64,000 nt of DNA from Chlorops oryzae. Taxonomy: Eukaryota > Arthropoda > Insecta > Diptera > Chloropidae. This document shows, piece after piece, positions 32,075 to 43,016 of this stretch. Where the stretch lies: positions 51,922,752 to 51,986,751 of the forward strand of contig CM035807.1 of assembly GCA_020466095.1 (NCBI GenBank). Reading direction: 5' to 3'. The stretch's first letter is position 1. The number at the start of each line of letters is the position of its first letter. The notes below the pieces were generated by a model. That model was not told where the DNA came from. It saw only the letters and a program-made list of their open reading frames with translations, and made no database searches. The position numbers and the translations under genes are program-made.

Positions 32075-33667
32075 CACTTAATTCATATGTACGTGTTCAA
32101 TATGTTTGCGCCGAAACGTAACTGAATTCAATATCATAATTATTATTTGCTTGTTTTCGACGTGTGCAGATTTGGAAGAAAAATTTAGATTTTCCTTAAA
32201 GTTTTCCCTACATTTTCCAACAAAAATCAAGCCTCAATTTGGTTAGTTTTTTCAATTTTTAAATAGGTGTGCAATATTTTAATTTTTGTAATTTTTATAA
32301 AGTTTGGAATATTAGGAAAAAACCAAAATTAAAACACTAGTGAAAATTTCCCTTTTGGTATTTTTTCAGATTTTTTATGGAAAAAGAGCTTAAAAGTTGT
32401 ACAAATTTTCACAGTAAAAATGATTTTTATTATTTTTGTGTTAAATAAATTTTCATAAATTTATTTGTTTGGTATTTAATTTGAAACATAATAAGGTAAA
32501 TTTTAAATGAAAATTATGACATTCACAAAAAAATGATTTACACAGAAGAAATTTGGAAAAAAACACACGTTTTTGCAGTGTATACTTCCTTTATTGACTA
32601 ACTGTATAATGTGTTGGGTATTGAATTATCAGGCTCGCCTGACTATAACACTCTACCTTGTTATGGTTTTACTTGTTTTGAAAATAACTAAAATGTTTTT
32701 AGTACGTTTATAGGTACGTGAATTTAACAATATAAACGGTGAGAACGAGTCTTACTCGCGATGAGCTAACTCACGAAAATAAATCGTGAGCAGCAGGCGC
32801 GGCAACTTTGGAGGAAAGGCACTTATTGCCGCCCCCCTCCACCCAAATATTTTGAAATATATTTGAAAATTTTGTAAACATATTCTAGAATATCACACTT
32901 TTATTCTGCAATCCCCATAATTCATCTGAGATTAATCATCTTTCATATTTCTTAACTAAAGCCTGAATTTCAATAGCGCAGGAGCTGCAGGAAATTTCCT
33001 GCTGCAGGAGGGGCAGGAAAAATGCAATTTCCAATAATGCGTGTGCATGAGCATGTCAGTGCTGCGGTTTTGAATGTGAACTTGACTCAGTACATTTTTA
33101 GCTACTCTTGTACTCGTCTTATTTTCTATGAACGGAATGTAATATTCCCTTTTACTAAGCAAATAAGTTATAGAAATCATTAGTGTCCGACCGAAGGTTC
33201 GGCTTCGGTAATCGGCATAATCGGCCAATTCTTAATCTTCGGCTTCGGCTTCGGCTGGAAAAAGCCGAATATTTAAGCCGAATATTTAAGCCGAATATTT
33301 TTGCATTTTAATGGAAGTAAAAAAGTCACGATAGATTTTCCAATTGCTTCATTGAGACCTTTTACACTAGTGAATTATTGCCGTAAATTTTTGCACAATT
33401 GCACAAAATTTTTCAACATTAAACGCATGGCCGAGAAATATTTATCTGCCCCTCCAACAAGCTTGCATTTGTGTTGGTAACATTTCGAAGCAGATTTTGC
33501 TGGGTAAACACTGCGTATTGTTAACTCCATAAAATTTTTGGAACTTGCCTCCCCTGGTGAGCAGCGTTGCCACTGACAAACTTTTTTTCCTACCAAAACT
33601 ACAAACATGAGGTTTTATTGCTTAAAACTTTTGGGTGTATATACAATAACAAATAACTTCATATATT
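32075..33667. other. central foldback DNA, left part; no gene
   Basis: AT-rich, without coding motifs. Holds a short GC-richer block at 32785-32850 and a low-complexity block at 33190-33302 made of TTCGGC repeats and three AAGCCGAATATTT units. It may contain remnants of other DNA transposons. Confidence 0.4.
33190..33302. repeat. TTCGGC and AAGCCGAATATTT short repeats
   Basis: CTTCGGCTTCGGCTTCGGCT is followed by three copies of a 13-base unit AAGCCGAATATTT in opposite sense, so the block can fold on itself. A single example in this window. Confidence 0.65.
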
Positions 33668-33786
33668 AGTGGTATTCAAGCAACAGTGCAAATCGCAGTG
33701 TGCAATATTTGCACTGCTTTTTTTGTACGCAATTTGACAAGTGCAAATATTGCACACTGCGTTTGCACTGTTGCTTGAATACCACT
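33668..33786. mobile_element. small palindromic MITE
   Basis: Two arms of about 48 bases, starting AGTGGTATTCAAGCAACAGT and perfectly or nearly perfectly inverted at the other end, surround a 23-base loop. Flanks allow a TA duplication (Tc1/mariner type) or ATT (Harbinger type), depending on where the end is set. No coding capacity. Confidence 0.7.
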
Positions 33787-34613
33787 ATTATGTTTACTCT
33801 AAAAATACAAAATTGCTTCAAAATATTGCATAAAACTACCCATTTGAACTTCATTTGGCACATTCAAGCGACAAAAGTGATTATATTCTTCACTTGTCGC
33901 TACGTCGCGCATGATTTAATGCATTAGCTTTGCAGTTCTATTTTTTTTTATGCTCTATACACTTCTATAGAAAAGAGCAACATGAGAGACAGAGATAGAT
34001 GGATATGAAACATGCTCTTCCACATCGTTCAAGGTAGGGTTGACAAAATTCGATGTGTCTTTTTCGATAACGGATATGTTTACAAATGATTTCAGTCAAA
34101 ATGAAAAAATTTCCGCAACCCTACCAAAATCCGATTCAACCTACCCAGCCGGAAATTTCACTACTTCTCCAGTACTTCCGAAGTGGTGAAAATTCATACT
34201 GCGACTACTCGCATTACTAACCCTTACTTCTGATGAATTTTGTTAGGAGATGGCTGCAATTTTCAGTACTTCAAAATTCATCTGTTATTCATTAGGTTAA
34301 TGCGTGTATGACCCTCGTCCGCATGAAAACTTCATTTGTGCAAAAAGTACATGCTGGCTGGCTAAAATGGATCAAACGTGCACGATTGTTTCATTTGAAA
34401 ATATAGTATATGCTGCGAACATGAATGAAAATATCATTTGGAAAAACACGAATGAGAATTACATTTGATATAATAGTATATGCCGCGACGATCTGAGATG
34501 AGAAGAAAAAGAATATTTTAAAAAAATTGGATATGGCCATATTTCGTCACTTCGTGATTGTGACACATTATCGCCTTTGGAAAGACTTAAGAGTTTCAAT
34601 TCTTAAAACCACT

Positions 34614-34830
34614 TGTTACAAATACTTCTACTTGCTACATATTATTTAGCTTGAAAATATCTAGAAATCTATGAACTTTGTTGAATCAAAAATCTTAATC
34701 AAAAAGGGCTTATAATTTTCCTTTTTGAGATTGTGAGAAGGAGAAAGAAAAAGACTTAAATTTTGAAGTTGTTAATTTACTTTCAAAATAAATTCTACTC
34801 TCAAAAATAAGGATTTGTTCCTTCTCAATA
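34614..34830 (+). repeat. 5' LTR of BEL-A
   Basis: 217 bp, begins TGTTACAAATAC and ends CTTCTCAATA. It shows no difference from the 3' copy in a base-by-base reading. The 70 bases between LTR end and ORF contain no primer site that I recognise. Confidence 0.95.
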
Positions 34831-34900
34831 TTCTTCAAAATTTAATTTCTGAAGAGTCCTTGTTGTATTTTGAAAAAAAGGGTCTTCGATCCTTCATTTA

Positions 34901-37900
34901 TTGCATTTTACTGGCAAAATGTTCAAAACACCACCAAACCAAAGGATGAATAAAAGCTGTGGTCAATGCGATGGCCTGGATACATTGCACATGGTTCAAT
35001 GTGACAGTTGTGATACTTGGTATCATTTTAGCTGCGCAAGAGTAACACAAGCAATTGAAAGCCAGGCCTGGATATGTTCCAAATGCAAGGATAAGATCGG
35101 CAATCCTAAGGAAGGCGAGCAGGTGCAAGTTGCAGAAGTGAAACACGATGCATCTGTGGTTGCGACAAACATTTCAAAGGTGGAACTTGAACTAATGCAG
35201 CTAGAAGAGCAGAAAGCAATTGAAGAGAAGTACTTGCAGAAGAAGTACGAGATTTTAGCAAAATCGAATGAAGGCTCCCGCAAGGGTATTCAAAGCGTGC
35301 GAAGCGCAACACACCAAAGCGAAAGGACACGGCTATGGGTTTCTTCATTACCTCAACAGATCGCAGATACACATCCTGAAGACCACGCCTTTAATCATCA
35401 TGAACAGGAAATTCAACACGCTACATCCATACAGTCTAGACTTGCAGCAAGAAATGTGCTTTCGAAGGATTTGCCCCAATTCTCAGGAAAGCCAGAGGAT
35501 TGGCCTATATTTATCAGCTCATTTGAAGAGAGCACAAAGCTCTGCGGTTATTCTGATTCTGAAAATATGTTGAGACTGCAAAAGGCTTTAAAAGGAAAGG
35601 CATATGAATCAGTGGTAAGTCAATTATTGCTGCCGAAGAACGTTGAAGAAGTCATAAGAACATTGAAAATGATGTTTGGACGGCCAGAAATTATCGTTAA
35701 TTCGTTGATTAATAAGATTCGACTTGAACAATCTCCGAAGTCAGATAAATTGGAGACACTAATTGCATATGCAATATCTGTAAAAAATTTAAGCTGTACA
35801 TTGAAAGCCTCCGGTATGAAAAGTCATCTTAATAACCCAATTTTAATGCAAGAACTCGTTTCCAAACTCCCTGCTCAGTTGAAGCTTAATTGGTCGTTAT
35901 TTATTGGAGAAGGTTATTCTGACATATCCACATTCTCTCAATGGCTCTTCAATCTAGCAGAAGCTGCAACTCGAGTTAGTGATATGTCGTTAACAAACAA
36001 GGTAAATGCAAATTTACATGCACATGAAGGCGAAAAGTCAGAAAAGTCAGCAAAGAAGGCTAAATGTGGTCTTTGCAATGGTTATCATCTATTGACAGAA
36101 TGTGAAAAATTTGCATCCCTTAAATTATTTGAACGTTGGGAATTTGTGAAGCAAGCCAAGTTATGCCGTAGTTGTCTTAAAAGGCATGGAAAATTTCGTT
36201 GCTCTTTTGATAAATGTGGAATAGCCGGCTGTGATGCTAGACATCACAAATTGCTCCACAGATATGCTGTATCAACTAATGTAGAGCTTCAACAACAAGC
36301 TCATGATGCTAAAGCAACTAATTCCACCGTGTCAACCCACTACGAGAATATAAACAAAACATTGTTCAAGATCCTTCCAGTAACGCTGTACAACAATGGT
36401 CGTACCATGGAAACATTTGCTATGTTGGATGACGGTTCTAATGTGTCTCTTATTGATGAAGACATATGCGAATATTTGGGTGTTAAAGGTGAATCAAATA
36501 CATTGTGCCTCAGATGGACATCTGGAACAACACGTCAAGAAGAAAAGTCAATGAATATCAATTTGTTAATATCTGCTTCATGCAACAACTCCAAAATATT
36601 TGAACTGAAAAATGTTCAAACGGTAAAGCAATTATCTCTGCCGGTCCAATCTCTGGAGGATAAGCAAGTTAAGTATTATAAACATCTTAGAAATCTGAAC
36701 ATTAAGACATACTCTGATGCGATTCCTAAAATTCTTATCGGTCTAAACAACGGATACCTTACAAATACGCTGAAGATGGTGGAAGGCTGTGCAAACGGAC
36801 CATGTGCCTCAAAAACACGCTTAGGCTGGGTAGTCCATGGAGGTGGAGAGGCAGGCAACTATACTCAAAACAGTCTTCACATCAATTGCTGCGATTGCAT
36901 GAACGATTTGCAAAACATTCAGAATCAAATGATCGAATACTTTTCTCTTGAATCGCATGGAAAGCAGTATGAATTACAATCGCTGGATGACGAAAGAGCA
37001 AATAAAATACTTGAATCAACTACCAAGCGTATCGGAAAGAGGTTTGAAACCGGGTTACTATGGAAAAATAATATTGCTAATATCCCAGATAGCTACCAAA
37101 TGGCACTGAAACGCCTTCAGTGTCTGGAACGAAAGTTAAGCCCTGAAGAAACAGATGCAGTATCGCAACAGATTTCAAATCTTTTAAGTAAGGGATACGC
37201 TCGCAAAATGCACCCAGATGAAATCAAAACCCCTGGCATAAAATGGTATTTGCCCATATTCACCGTCAAGAATCCTAACAAGCCAAATAAAATTCGTCTC
37301 GTTTGGGATGCAGCTGCAAAGGTCAATGGAGTATCACTGAATTCAATGCTACTCAAGGGTCCGGATCTTACATCTTCTCTGTTGTCCGTTCTTTTTGGGT
37401 TCAGGATGCACAAAATTGCAATTTCAGCAGACATTAAAGAAATGTTCCCTCAAGTTAAGATTCGTAAGATGGATCAAAACGCACAACGGTTTCTTTGGAG
37501 AAATGCCGACTCAACAAAAGATCCTGATACATACATAATGGAAGTAATGACTTTTGGTGCAGCATGTTCACCATGCTCAGCCCAATTTGTAAAGAACAAA
37601 AACGCATTAGAGTTTCAAGAGAGTTATCCGAGAGCCGTAAATTCAATTCTCAATCATCACTACGTCGACGATCTTCTAGACTCCGCTGAAAACGTTGATG
37701 CTGCAATCCAATTAGCTAAAGAAATATCATATATTCATAAGGAAGGAGGTTTCTTTATAAGAAATTTTAGATCGAATTCGCCAATAGTTCTTCGTAACCT
37801 TCAAGATTTAGAAGAAGTTCCATCAAACGTAAATGGTATTGATTTATCCACAGAAAAGGTTCTGGGAATGTGGTGGGTAACTGCTTCAGATGAATTTACT

Positions 37901-40201
37901 TTCTCGATCAAATTGAATCGCCTGAATACAGAAATACTTTCTGGAGCAAAACGTCCCACAAAGCTGGACATCCTTCGTACTCTCATGTCAATTTTCGATC
38001 CATTAGGTTTCTTATCGCCCTTTGTAATATACCTTAAAAATTTGCTTCAAGATGTTTGGAAATCTACAGAAGGTTGGAACTCATATATCAATGACCATCT
38101 CTTTCAAAAATGGCTGATTTGGATAAAGTTCTTGCCCAGCATTGAACAGGTAAAAGTACCCCGATGGTACAACATACATCAAGGTTCTTCCATACAGCTC
38201 CACATCTTTGTAGACGCAAGCGAAAATGCTTATGCTGCAGTTGGCTATTTCCGAATTGATTATAATGGGGAAATATCAACGACTTTGGTATACGCTAAGG
38301 CCAAGGTTGCTCCAAAGCAACCCTTATCGATCCCAAGAATGGAATTAATGGCCGCTGTTCAAGGTACGCGTTTGGCCACCGCAATATGCAAAATGCACAA
38401 TGTCAAGTTTGAGAAGCGATGCTTTTGGAGTGACTCAAATACTGTTCTCGCCTGGATAAATTCGGAAGCTCGAAACTACAAGGCGTTTGTGATGTTTCGT
38501 GTCGGCGAAATTCTAGAGACAACAAATCCATTTGAATGGAGATACGTACCAACGAAATTGAATGTGGCGGATGATGCCACGAAATGGAGAAATACAAACT
38601 TCTTCGATTCAAAAAACAGATGGTATCATGGACCTCCATTTCTTCTTCAAATCGAATCTCAGTGGCCGGAAAAAATTCCGCAGAAACAGTCAAAAGAGGA
38701 AATAAGACCTCACATTTTAATGTTGCACGAAAGTGAGCCTTTGATTACAAACTGGTGCTTAAATATCAAGCGTTTCTCATCATGGAGGAAACTATTGAAT
38801 ACATTATGTATTCTTTTTAAATTTATATGTCAGCTAAAACGCGAGCACGTCACACGTTCATATCTAATGCTAAAAGCGGAAGACTATACGTATAGTAAAA
38901 TACAACAGGATGTTTTTGTAGATGAGATAGCATCCCTACAACAAGGCTTGAATATTCAAAAGACAAGTAGTTTATACAAGTGTTCTGCTTATCTTGACAA
39001 CCGATCCGTATTGCGTGTTTGTGGACGAATTGATCTAGCAAATATTGATGAAAATACAAAACGACCAATTATTCTTCCGAGAAATCATTATGGAACACAA
39101 CTTATAATACAGCATTACCATGAACAATATCATCACATTCATCACGATACGTGTCTGAATGAAGTAAGACAGAAATTTTATATTCCCCGTCTAAGAAGTG
39201 AGTTGAAGAAGGTTCGGTCAAAATGCCAACACTGCAAAAATTACAACAGTATGCCTGCTGTACCTGAAATGTCAATACTACCTTTTGCTCGACTTGCTGC
39301 GTACGAACGTCCTTTCTCCCACGTTGGTATCGATTACTTCGGACCCATTTTAGTAACAGTTGGCCGTCATAAGGAAAAAAGGTGGGGTGTTATTTTTACT
39401 TGTTTGACAGTCCGCGCAATTCATATTGAAGTTTCAAGAGACTTGTCGACAGACACGTTCATATTGGTACTCCAAAACTTTATAGGAAGACGCGGAACTC
39501 CGGTCGGTATATACTGCGATAATGGAACTAACTTCAGAGGGGCAGAATCTGAACTAAAAAAGGCAGTACAAGAAATTGATTTTCAAAGGCTTGATATAAA
39601 GTTTTCCTCTCGAAATACCACTTGGCATTTCAACCCTCCCGCTTCACCACATATGGGTGGAAGCTGGGAAAGACTAATAAGATCCATCAAAAATATTTTG
39701 TACAAAATTTCTCCAAATTATTCTTTTCGAGACGATACCTTAACAAGTGCTCTTATTGAGTGCGAAAGAATTATAAATTCAAGACCACTAACGTACGTCG
39801 AGGTGGAATCATCTGAAGAAGCGCTAACCCCAAATCATTTTTTGCTGGGATCGTCTAATGGACAAAAACCCCTTGGTGAATTTACGAATGATAATGATCA
39901 TCAACGTAACTGGAGAAAAATTCAACATTTTGCAGATTTATTTTGGAAGCGTTGGGTAAACGAATATCTTCCAACGCTGACTAAAAGAACTAGATGGTTT
40001 GCAAAAGGACGCGACTTGGCAGTGGATGATGTAGTTATAATTGTAGACCCGAACTCACCTAGAAATAACTGGCCTCTAGGAATCATAGTATCAGTAAATA
40101 AAGGAAAAGACAACAAGGTCAGAAGTGCTACAATCAAAACTAAGGATGGATTCTTAAGCCGCCCGTCAGCAAAATTGGCAAGACTTGATGTTCGTAAATA
40201 A
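34901..40201 (+). CDS. BEL/Pao Gag-Pol polyprotein with N-terminal PHD finger
   Basis: 1766 codons without a stop. Residues 20-62 form a PHD finger (Cys20, Cys23, Cys34, Cys37, His42, Cys45, Cys59, Cys62), unusual at the start of Gag. A coiled-coil-like charged region (about 85-130) and the BEL Gag core (LPQFSGKPEDWPIFISSFEE, about 190-210) follow, then Cys-rich knuckles (about 388-450), the aspartic protease (MLDDGSNVS, 508-516), RT with YVDD at 921-924, RNase H (FVDASENAYAA, about 1105), integrase zinc site (H-H-C-C, about 1408-1448), catalytic triad Asp1478, Asp1540 and Glu1590, and the C-terminal domain. The product is processed into capsid and enzymes for replication by reverse transcription. 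An alternative start is Met7. Confidence 0.95.
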   Translation: MHFTGKMFKTPPNQRMNKSCGQCDGLDTLHMVQCDSCDTWYHFSCARVTQAIESQAWICSKCKDKIGNPKEGEQVQVAEVKHDASVVATNISKVELELMQLEEQKAIEEKYLQKKYEILAKSNEGSRKGIQSVRSATHQSERTRLWVSSLPQQIADTHPEDHAFNHHEQEIQHATSIQSRLAARNVLSKDLPQFSGKPEDWPIFISSFEESTKLCGYSDSENMLRLQKALKGKAYESVVSQLLLPKNVEEVIRTLKMMFGRPEIIVNSLINKIRLEQSPKSDKLETLIAYAISVKNLSCTLKASGMKSHLNNPILMQELVSKLPAQLKLNWSLFIGEGYSDISTFSQWLFNLAEAATRVSDMSLTNKVNANLHAHEGEKSEKSAKKAKCGLCNGYHLLTECEKFASLKLFERWEFVKQAKLCRSCLKRHGKFRCSFDKCGIAGCDARHHKLLHRYAVSTNVELQQQAHDAKATNSTVSTHYENINKTLFKILPVTLYNNGRTMETFAMLDDGSNVSLIDEDICEYLGVKGESNTLCLRWTSGTTRQEEKSMNINLLISASCNNSKIFELKNVQTVKQLSLPVQSLEDKQVKYYKHLRNLNIKTYSDAIPKILIGLNNGYLTNTLKMVEGCANGPCASKTRLGWVVHGGGEAGNYTQNSLHINCCDCMNDLQNIQNQMIEYFSLESHGKQYELQSLDDERANKILESTTKRIGKRFETGLLWKNNIANIPDSYQMALKRLQCLERKLSPEETDAVSQQISNLLSKGYARKMHPDEIKTPGIKWYLPIFTVKNPNKPNKIRLVWDAAAKVNGVSLNSMLLKGPDLTSSLLSVLFGFRMHKIAISADIKEMFPQVKIRKMDQNAQRFLWRNADSTKDPDTYIMEVMTFGAACSPCSAQFVKNKNALEFQESYPRAVNSILNHHYVDDLLDSAENVDAAIQLAKEISYIHKEGGFFIRNFRSNSPIVLRNLQDLEEVPSNVNGIDLSTEKVLGMWWVTASDEFTFSIKLNRLNTEILSGAKRPTKLDILRTLMSIFDPLGFLSPFVIYLKNLLQDVWKSTEGWNSYINDHLFQKWLIWIKFLPSIEQVKVPRWYNIHQGSSIQLHIFVDASENAYAAVGYFRIDYNGEISTTLVYAKAKVAPKQPLSIPRMELMAAVQGTRLATAICKMHNVKFEKRCFWSDSNTVLAWINSEARNYKAFVMFRVGEILETTNPFEWRYVPTKLNVADDATKWRNTNFFDSKNRWYHGPPFLLQIESQWPEKIPQKQSKEEIRPHILMLHESEPLITNWCLNIKRFSSWRKLLNTLCILFKFICQLKREHVTRSYLMLKAEDYTYSKIQQDVFVDEIASLQQGLNIQKTSSLYKCSAYLDNRSVLRVCGRIDLANIDENTKRPIILPRNHYGTQLIIQHYHEQYHHIHHDTCLNEVRQKFYIPRLRSELKKVRSKCQHCKNYNSMPAVPEMSILPFARLAAYERPFSHVGIDYFGPILVTVGRHKEKRWGVIFTCLTVRAIHIEVSRDLSTDTFILVLQNFIGRRGTPVGIYCDNGTNFRGAESELKKAVQEIDFQRLDIKFSSRNTTWHFNPPASPHMGGSWERLIRSIKNILYKISPNYSFRDDTLTSALIECERIINSRPLTYVEVESSEEALTPNHFLLGSSNGQKPLGEFTNDNDHQRNWRKIQHFADLFWKRWVNEYLPTLTKRTRWFAKGRDLAVDDVVIIVDPNSPRNNWPLGIIVSVNKGKDNKVRSATIKTKDGFLSRPSAKLARLDVRK

Positions 40202-40228
40202 ACGTTAACAGAAATATATATTTCTTTA

Positions 40229-40241
40229 ACGAGGGGGAGAA
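40229..40241 (+). other. polypurine tract of BEL-A
   Basis: A purine run with GAGGGGGAGAA lies directly before the 3' LTR and 28 bases after the stop codon. Confidence 0.8.
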
Positions 40242-40458
40242 TGTTACAAATACTTCTACTTGCTACATATTATTTAGCTTGAAAATATCTAGAAATCTAT
40301 GAACTTTGTTGAATCAAAAATCTTAATCAAAAAGGGCTTATAATTTTCCTTTTTGAGATTGTGAGAAGGAGAAAGAAAAAGACTTAAATTTTGAAGTTGT
40401 TAATTTACTTTCAAAATAAATTCTACTCTCAAAAATAAGGATTTGTTCCTTCTCAATA
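40242..40458 (+). repeat. 3' LTR of BEL-A
   Basis: 217 bp, identical by eye to 34614-34830 and followed by the CCACT duplication. See the element entry. Confidence 0.95.
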
Positions 40459-41447
40459 CCACTTAAGTACAAAAAAAATTATAAGACTTTTGAGAATTGT
40501 AGCACACAGATTGAAAAACATCTTGTCATGAAAATTTCATTGGATCTTCATTGAAAATAGGAGTATACAACCCTCTTTCAAATGAAAATTTCATTTGAAG
40601 AAGGGTCTGTTGAAACGAGCTCTTGCTTCTGTGATATTTTCATTAGAAGATCATTTGAAAAAGCACCAATTGGCCTCTTTACATATGAGTACTTCACTTC
40701 TTCTGCAGTCATGATTTTTTCATGCATGCGATAATGTCCGGCTGGGTAGTGTGACTTATTGCAATAAATACGCCAGATGATGCCACTTTTTTGACAGATT
40801 TAGCTGTTTTTGATGATCTGGTAGCGACGTTTATTTGAATCATAGGAAAAGAACAGCATTTCATTAGAATATTTTTCGTTTTTTTTTATTAATTAATTAA
40901 TTAATTGCAAGGAGAGTAAATATACCCGAGTCGGACATTTTACTACTTCGTAATGGAAAAATACTAAAATTAATATCATGTGTGTGCTACCACTTCGATT
41001 TATTTTCAGTCTGGTAGCACGAAAAAAATAAATTTCTTGTTTCTGGATTTTCGTACAAACGGCTACTTCATTACTCGCGATTAGTTTATAATTGCGATTA
41101 GCTGCCATATAAACGTATTTAGTATTTCAAAGGCTGTACGGCTGTGACGTTAGCAGAAAAAAGATGAAAAACCTAACATTTCCAAATTTTCGAAAATAAA
41201 TTGGATACCCTGTAAGCATTGCAGCAATGTTTTTATCGTCCGCTATTGTTGCTTTCTTGTCCATTCAGCCACGACTCTTCTGGAAGAGTAATTGGCGATT
41301 CATATTTTTGACTCAAAAATTTTGAATGATATTTGTAATCGTATGGCTTAGTAAAAATTATTGCTACACACATTTTTCTGTTTTTCCCTACTTTTCTTTC
41401 TATTTAAATTTTTTTTACAAGTGTTTAATTTCTTGCTTTTGATTTTC

Positions 41448-41520
41448 CTGTGTGGGGATTTGAACCTCCGAACTCTCCCTTTATAGTCATGTGCCCTTAG
41501 TCGACACCGTGTTCGCCAAA
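41448..41520 (-). ncRNA. tRNA-like segment c (right arm)
   Basis: Inverted partner of 31331-31402 with a clean GGAGGTTCAAATCC B-box region on the minus strand. Differences between the copies fall in the D-arm-like and T-stem-like parts. Confidence 0.4.
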
Positions 41521-41977
41521 TCAAAACGGCTGGTTTTTATTAGCTTATAAGTTTAAAGTCAAATTGCATTTATTTTTTTTGTCAGATCACTTTTCCAAAT
41601 TTTTGAAAATCTAATCGGAAGTTGGAATATAAGTTAAAATTCTAAATTTCATTCACAAATGCAAATGCCTTCCAAACAGATTGTGTCACGTATAAAAAAG
41701 ACTTTCTCATATTTTTCTTCAAGCGTGTTCTCGCTTTAGCCGAATGTACGTGTTTTCCACGTTTTCGTAATTCAGACTGAAAATACGATACAGCATGAAA
41801 ATACGCTTGCTTTGAACGAAATTATGCACGAAATTGAAAACACGTAATTTTAAAAACTACTTTGAACAGTCTTATTTCTAAAAATAAGGAAAACTCGATT
41901 GCATGTCATCACTCATGTGATTTCCTCGTGGGATTGTTTTCGGTTTCCCGCTTATTCATTCCAACCAGAATACTTAG

Positions 41978-42450
41978 TCGGCTTCTACATTGAACGATTA
42001 TCGACGCGATTTTCACAACGATTTGTTCAAATTCCCTTTTGAAATTGTCTTCTGTCGGTGTTCGCTTCTACACTACACGATTTGCAAGCAACCGATTTAT
42101 ACTTTGTTGTGTTTTTCTTATGACATTCGTTTATTGGATTTATGCGAATTAAGTAAGTAAGTAATAAAATAAGTGGTTGTGACGCATTTTAAAATATATA
42201 AATTAAATTAGAATGGATTCAGAGGAATGCGACACACTTCATAAAAAACTATTCGAACAATTGTTTGAAACAGTTTTCCGTTCTACGAACGGCGGGAAAG
42301 GCAACTGTCAAAAATCGGCATGGAAATCGACGACATGGCTAGTACAAACGATTTTGACCGCTTCACTTTTGTCTCTCCTCCCTTGCCTACAAACGCAGAA
42401 ATCGGTGAGTGCTGTTGGCCGACAATCGTCCAATGCAAAAGTAGACTTAG
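41978..42450. mobile_element. 0.47-kb insertion unique to the right arm
   Basis: The left arm reads straight through from AATACTTAG to AATTTGAGCGC; the right arm has about 470 extra bases between them, ending in a second ACTTAG. The insert ends are imperfect inverted repeats (TCTACATTGAACGATTATCG and its counterpart near 42435). It holds an 89-codon frame starting MDSEECDTLHKKLFEQLF with no domain I recognise. Probably a nonautonomous DNA transposon. Confidence 0.7.
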
Positions 42451-42667
42451 AATTTGGGCGCACTCGATTCTTTGACACATAAGCATACACAGGCTTTCAT
42501 ACAAACAAACCTTTAGTTAACAAACATACACACAAAGGTTTTCAAATGCGCAGCCACAATTCTAGTAGCGCTCTTTAGAAAAATATTTTTTATCTATTCT
42601 ATTAAATTAAAAAAAATACAGCCAGAAAAAAAAACAAAATTAAAGTTGAAAAAAAAAAATACTTCCA

Positions 42668-42745
42668 TGAGCCTCGAACCGGAGACTTCTCGGTTAAGAG
42701 GCTAGCATTCATACTCTACGCTGCATTGTCATCTTAGCAGATACT
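42668..42745 (-). ncRNA. tRNA-like segment b (right arm)
   Basis: Inverted partner of 30581-30655. The anticodon-arm hairpin and GGTTCGAGGCT are kept; one loop base in the stem between them differs. A T run follows on the minus strand. Confidence 0.4.
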
Positions 42746-42885
42746 GTCATACCCGCTATAAATGCTGTAGACATAATGACGAGAGCACTTTTTCTCTCAG
42801 GTTCTGTAACATGTCAATGTTAATTCCCTGTTACAGCACGATTTCTCCCTCTGTTAAATCGATCGGTCTGTTAACGGATCCGCGT

Positions 42886-42942
42886 GTTCTAGCTAGCTTA
42901 CATTGACTCTTGCGTATGGGTTCGAATCTTGTTGAATGATAA
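42886..42942 (+). ncRNA. tRNA-like segment a (right arm)
   Basis: Inverted partner of 30384-30450, with GGGTTCGAATC in place of GGGTTCGAACC, and a T run about 15 bases downstream. Confidence 0.35.
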
Positions 42943-43016
42943 AAATTTTTTAACATTAAAAAAAAATTTTGTTTTGTTTTTTTTTTCAAAGAATAAAATG
43001 TAAATATTAGGTGTAG

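Larger units (their letters stand above)
34609..40463 (+). mobile_element. BEL/Pao LTR retrotransposon, young and apparently intact (BEL-A)
   Basis: Two 217-bp LTRs (34614-34830 and 40242-40458) read identically by eye and are flanked by a 5-base duplication, CCACT (34609-34613 and 40459-40463), the BEL/Pao duplication size. One uninterrupted ORF fills most of the interior. Identical LTRs mean the insertion is recent. It interrupts the small inverted-repeat element inside the foldback. Confidence 0.95.
34141..40749. mobile_element. small inverted-repeat element interrupted by BEL-A
   Basis: CTACCCAGCCGG at 34141-34152 is inverted at 40738-40749. Between them, apart from BEL-A, lie about 0.75 kb rich in TTTCATTTGAAAAT-type motifs, including a perfect 11+1+11 palindrome near 40580-40602. 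This looks like a nonautonomous element that served as the landing site of BEL-A. No clear target duplication was found. Confidence 0.45.

Noticed and set aside
33375..33608. 77-codon minus-strand frame with several Cys and His
   Set aside because: Spacing does not match a BED or other zinc finger that I can name.
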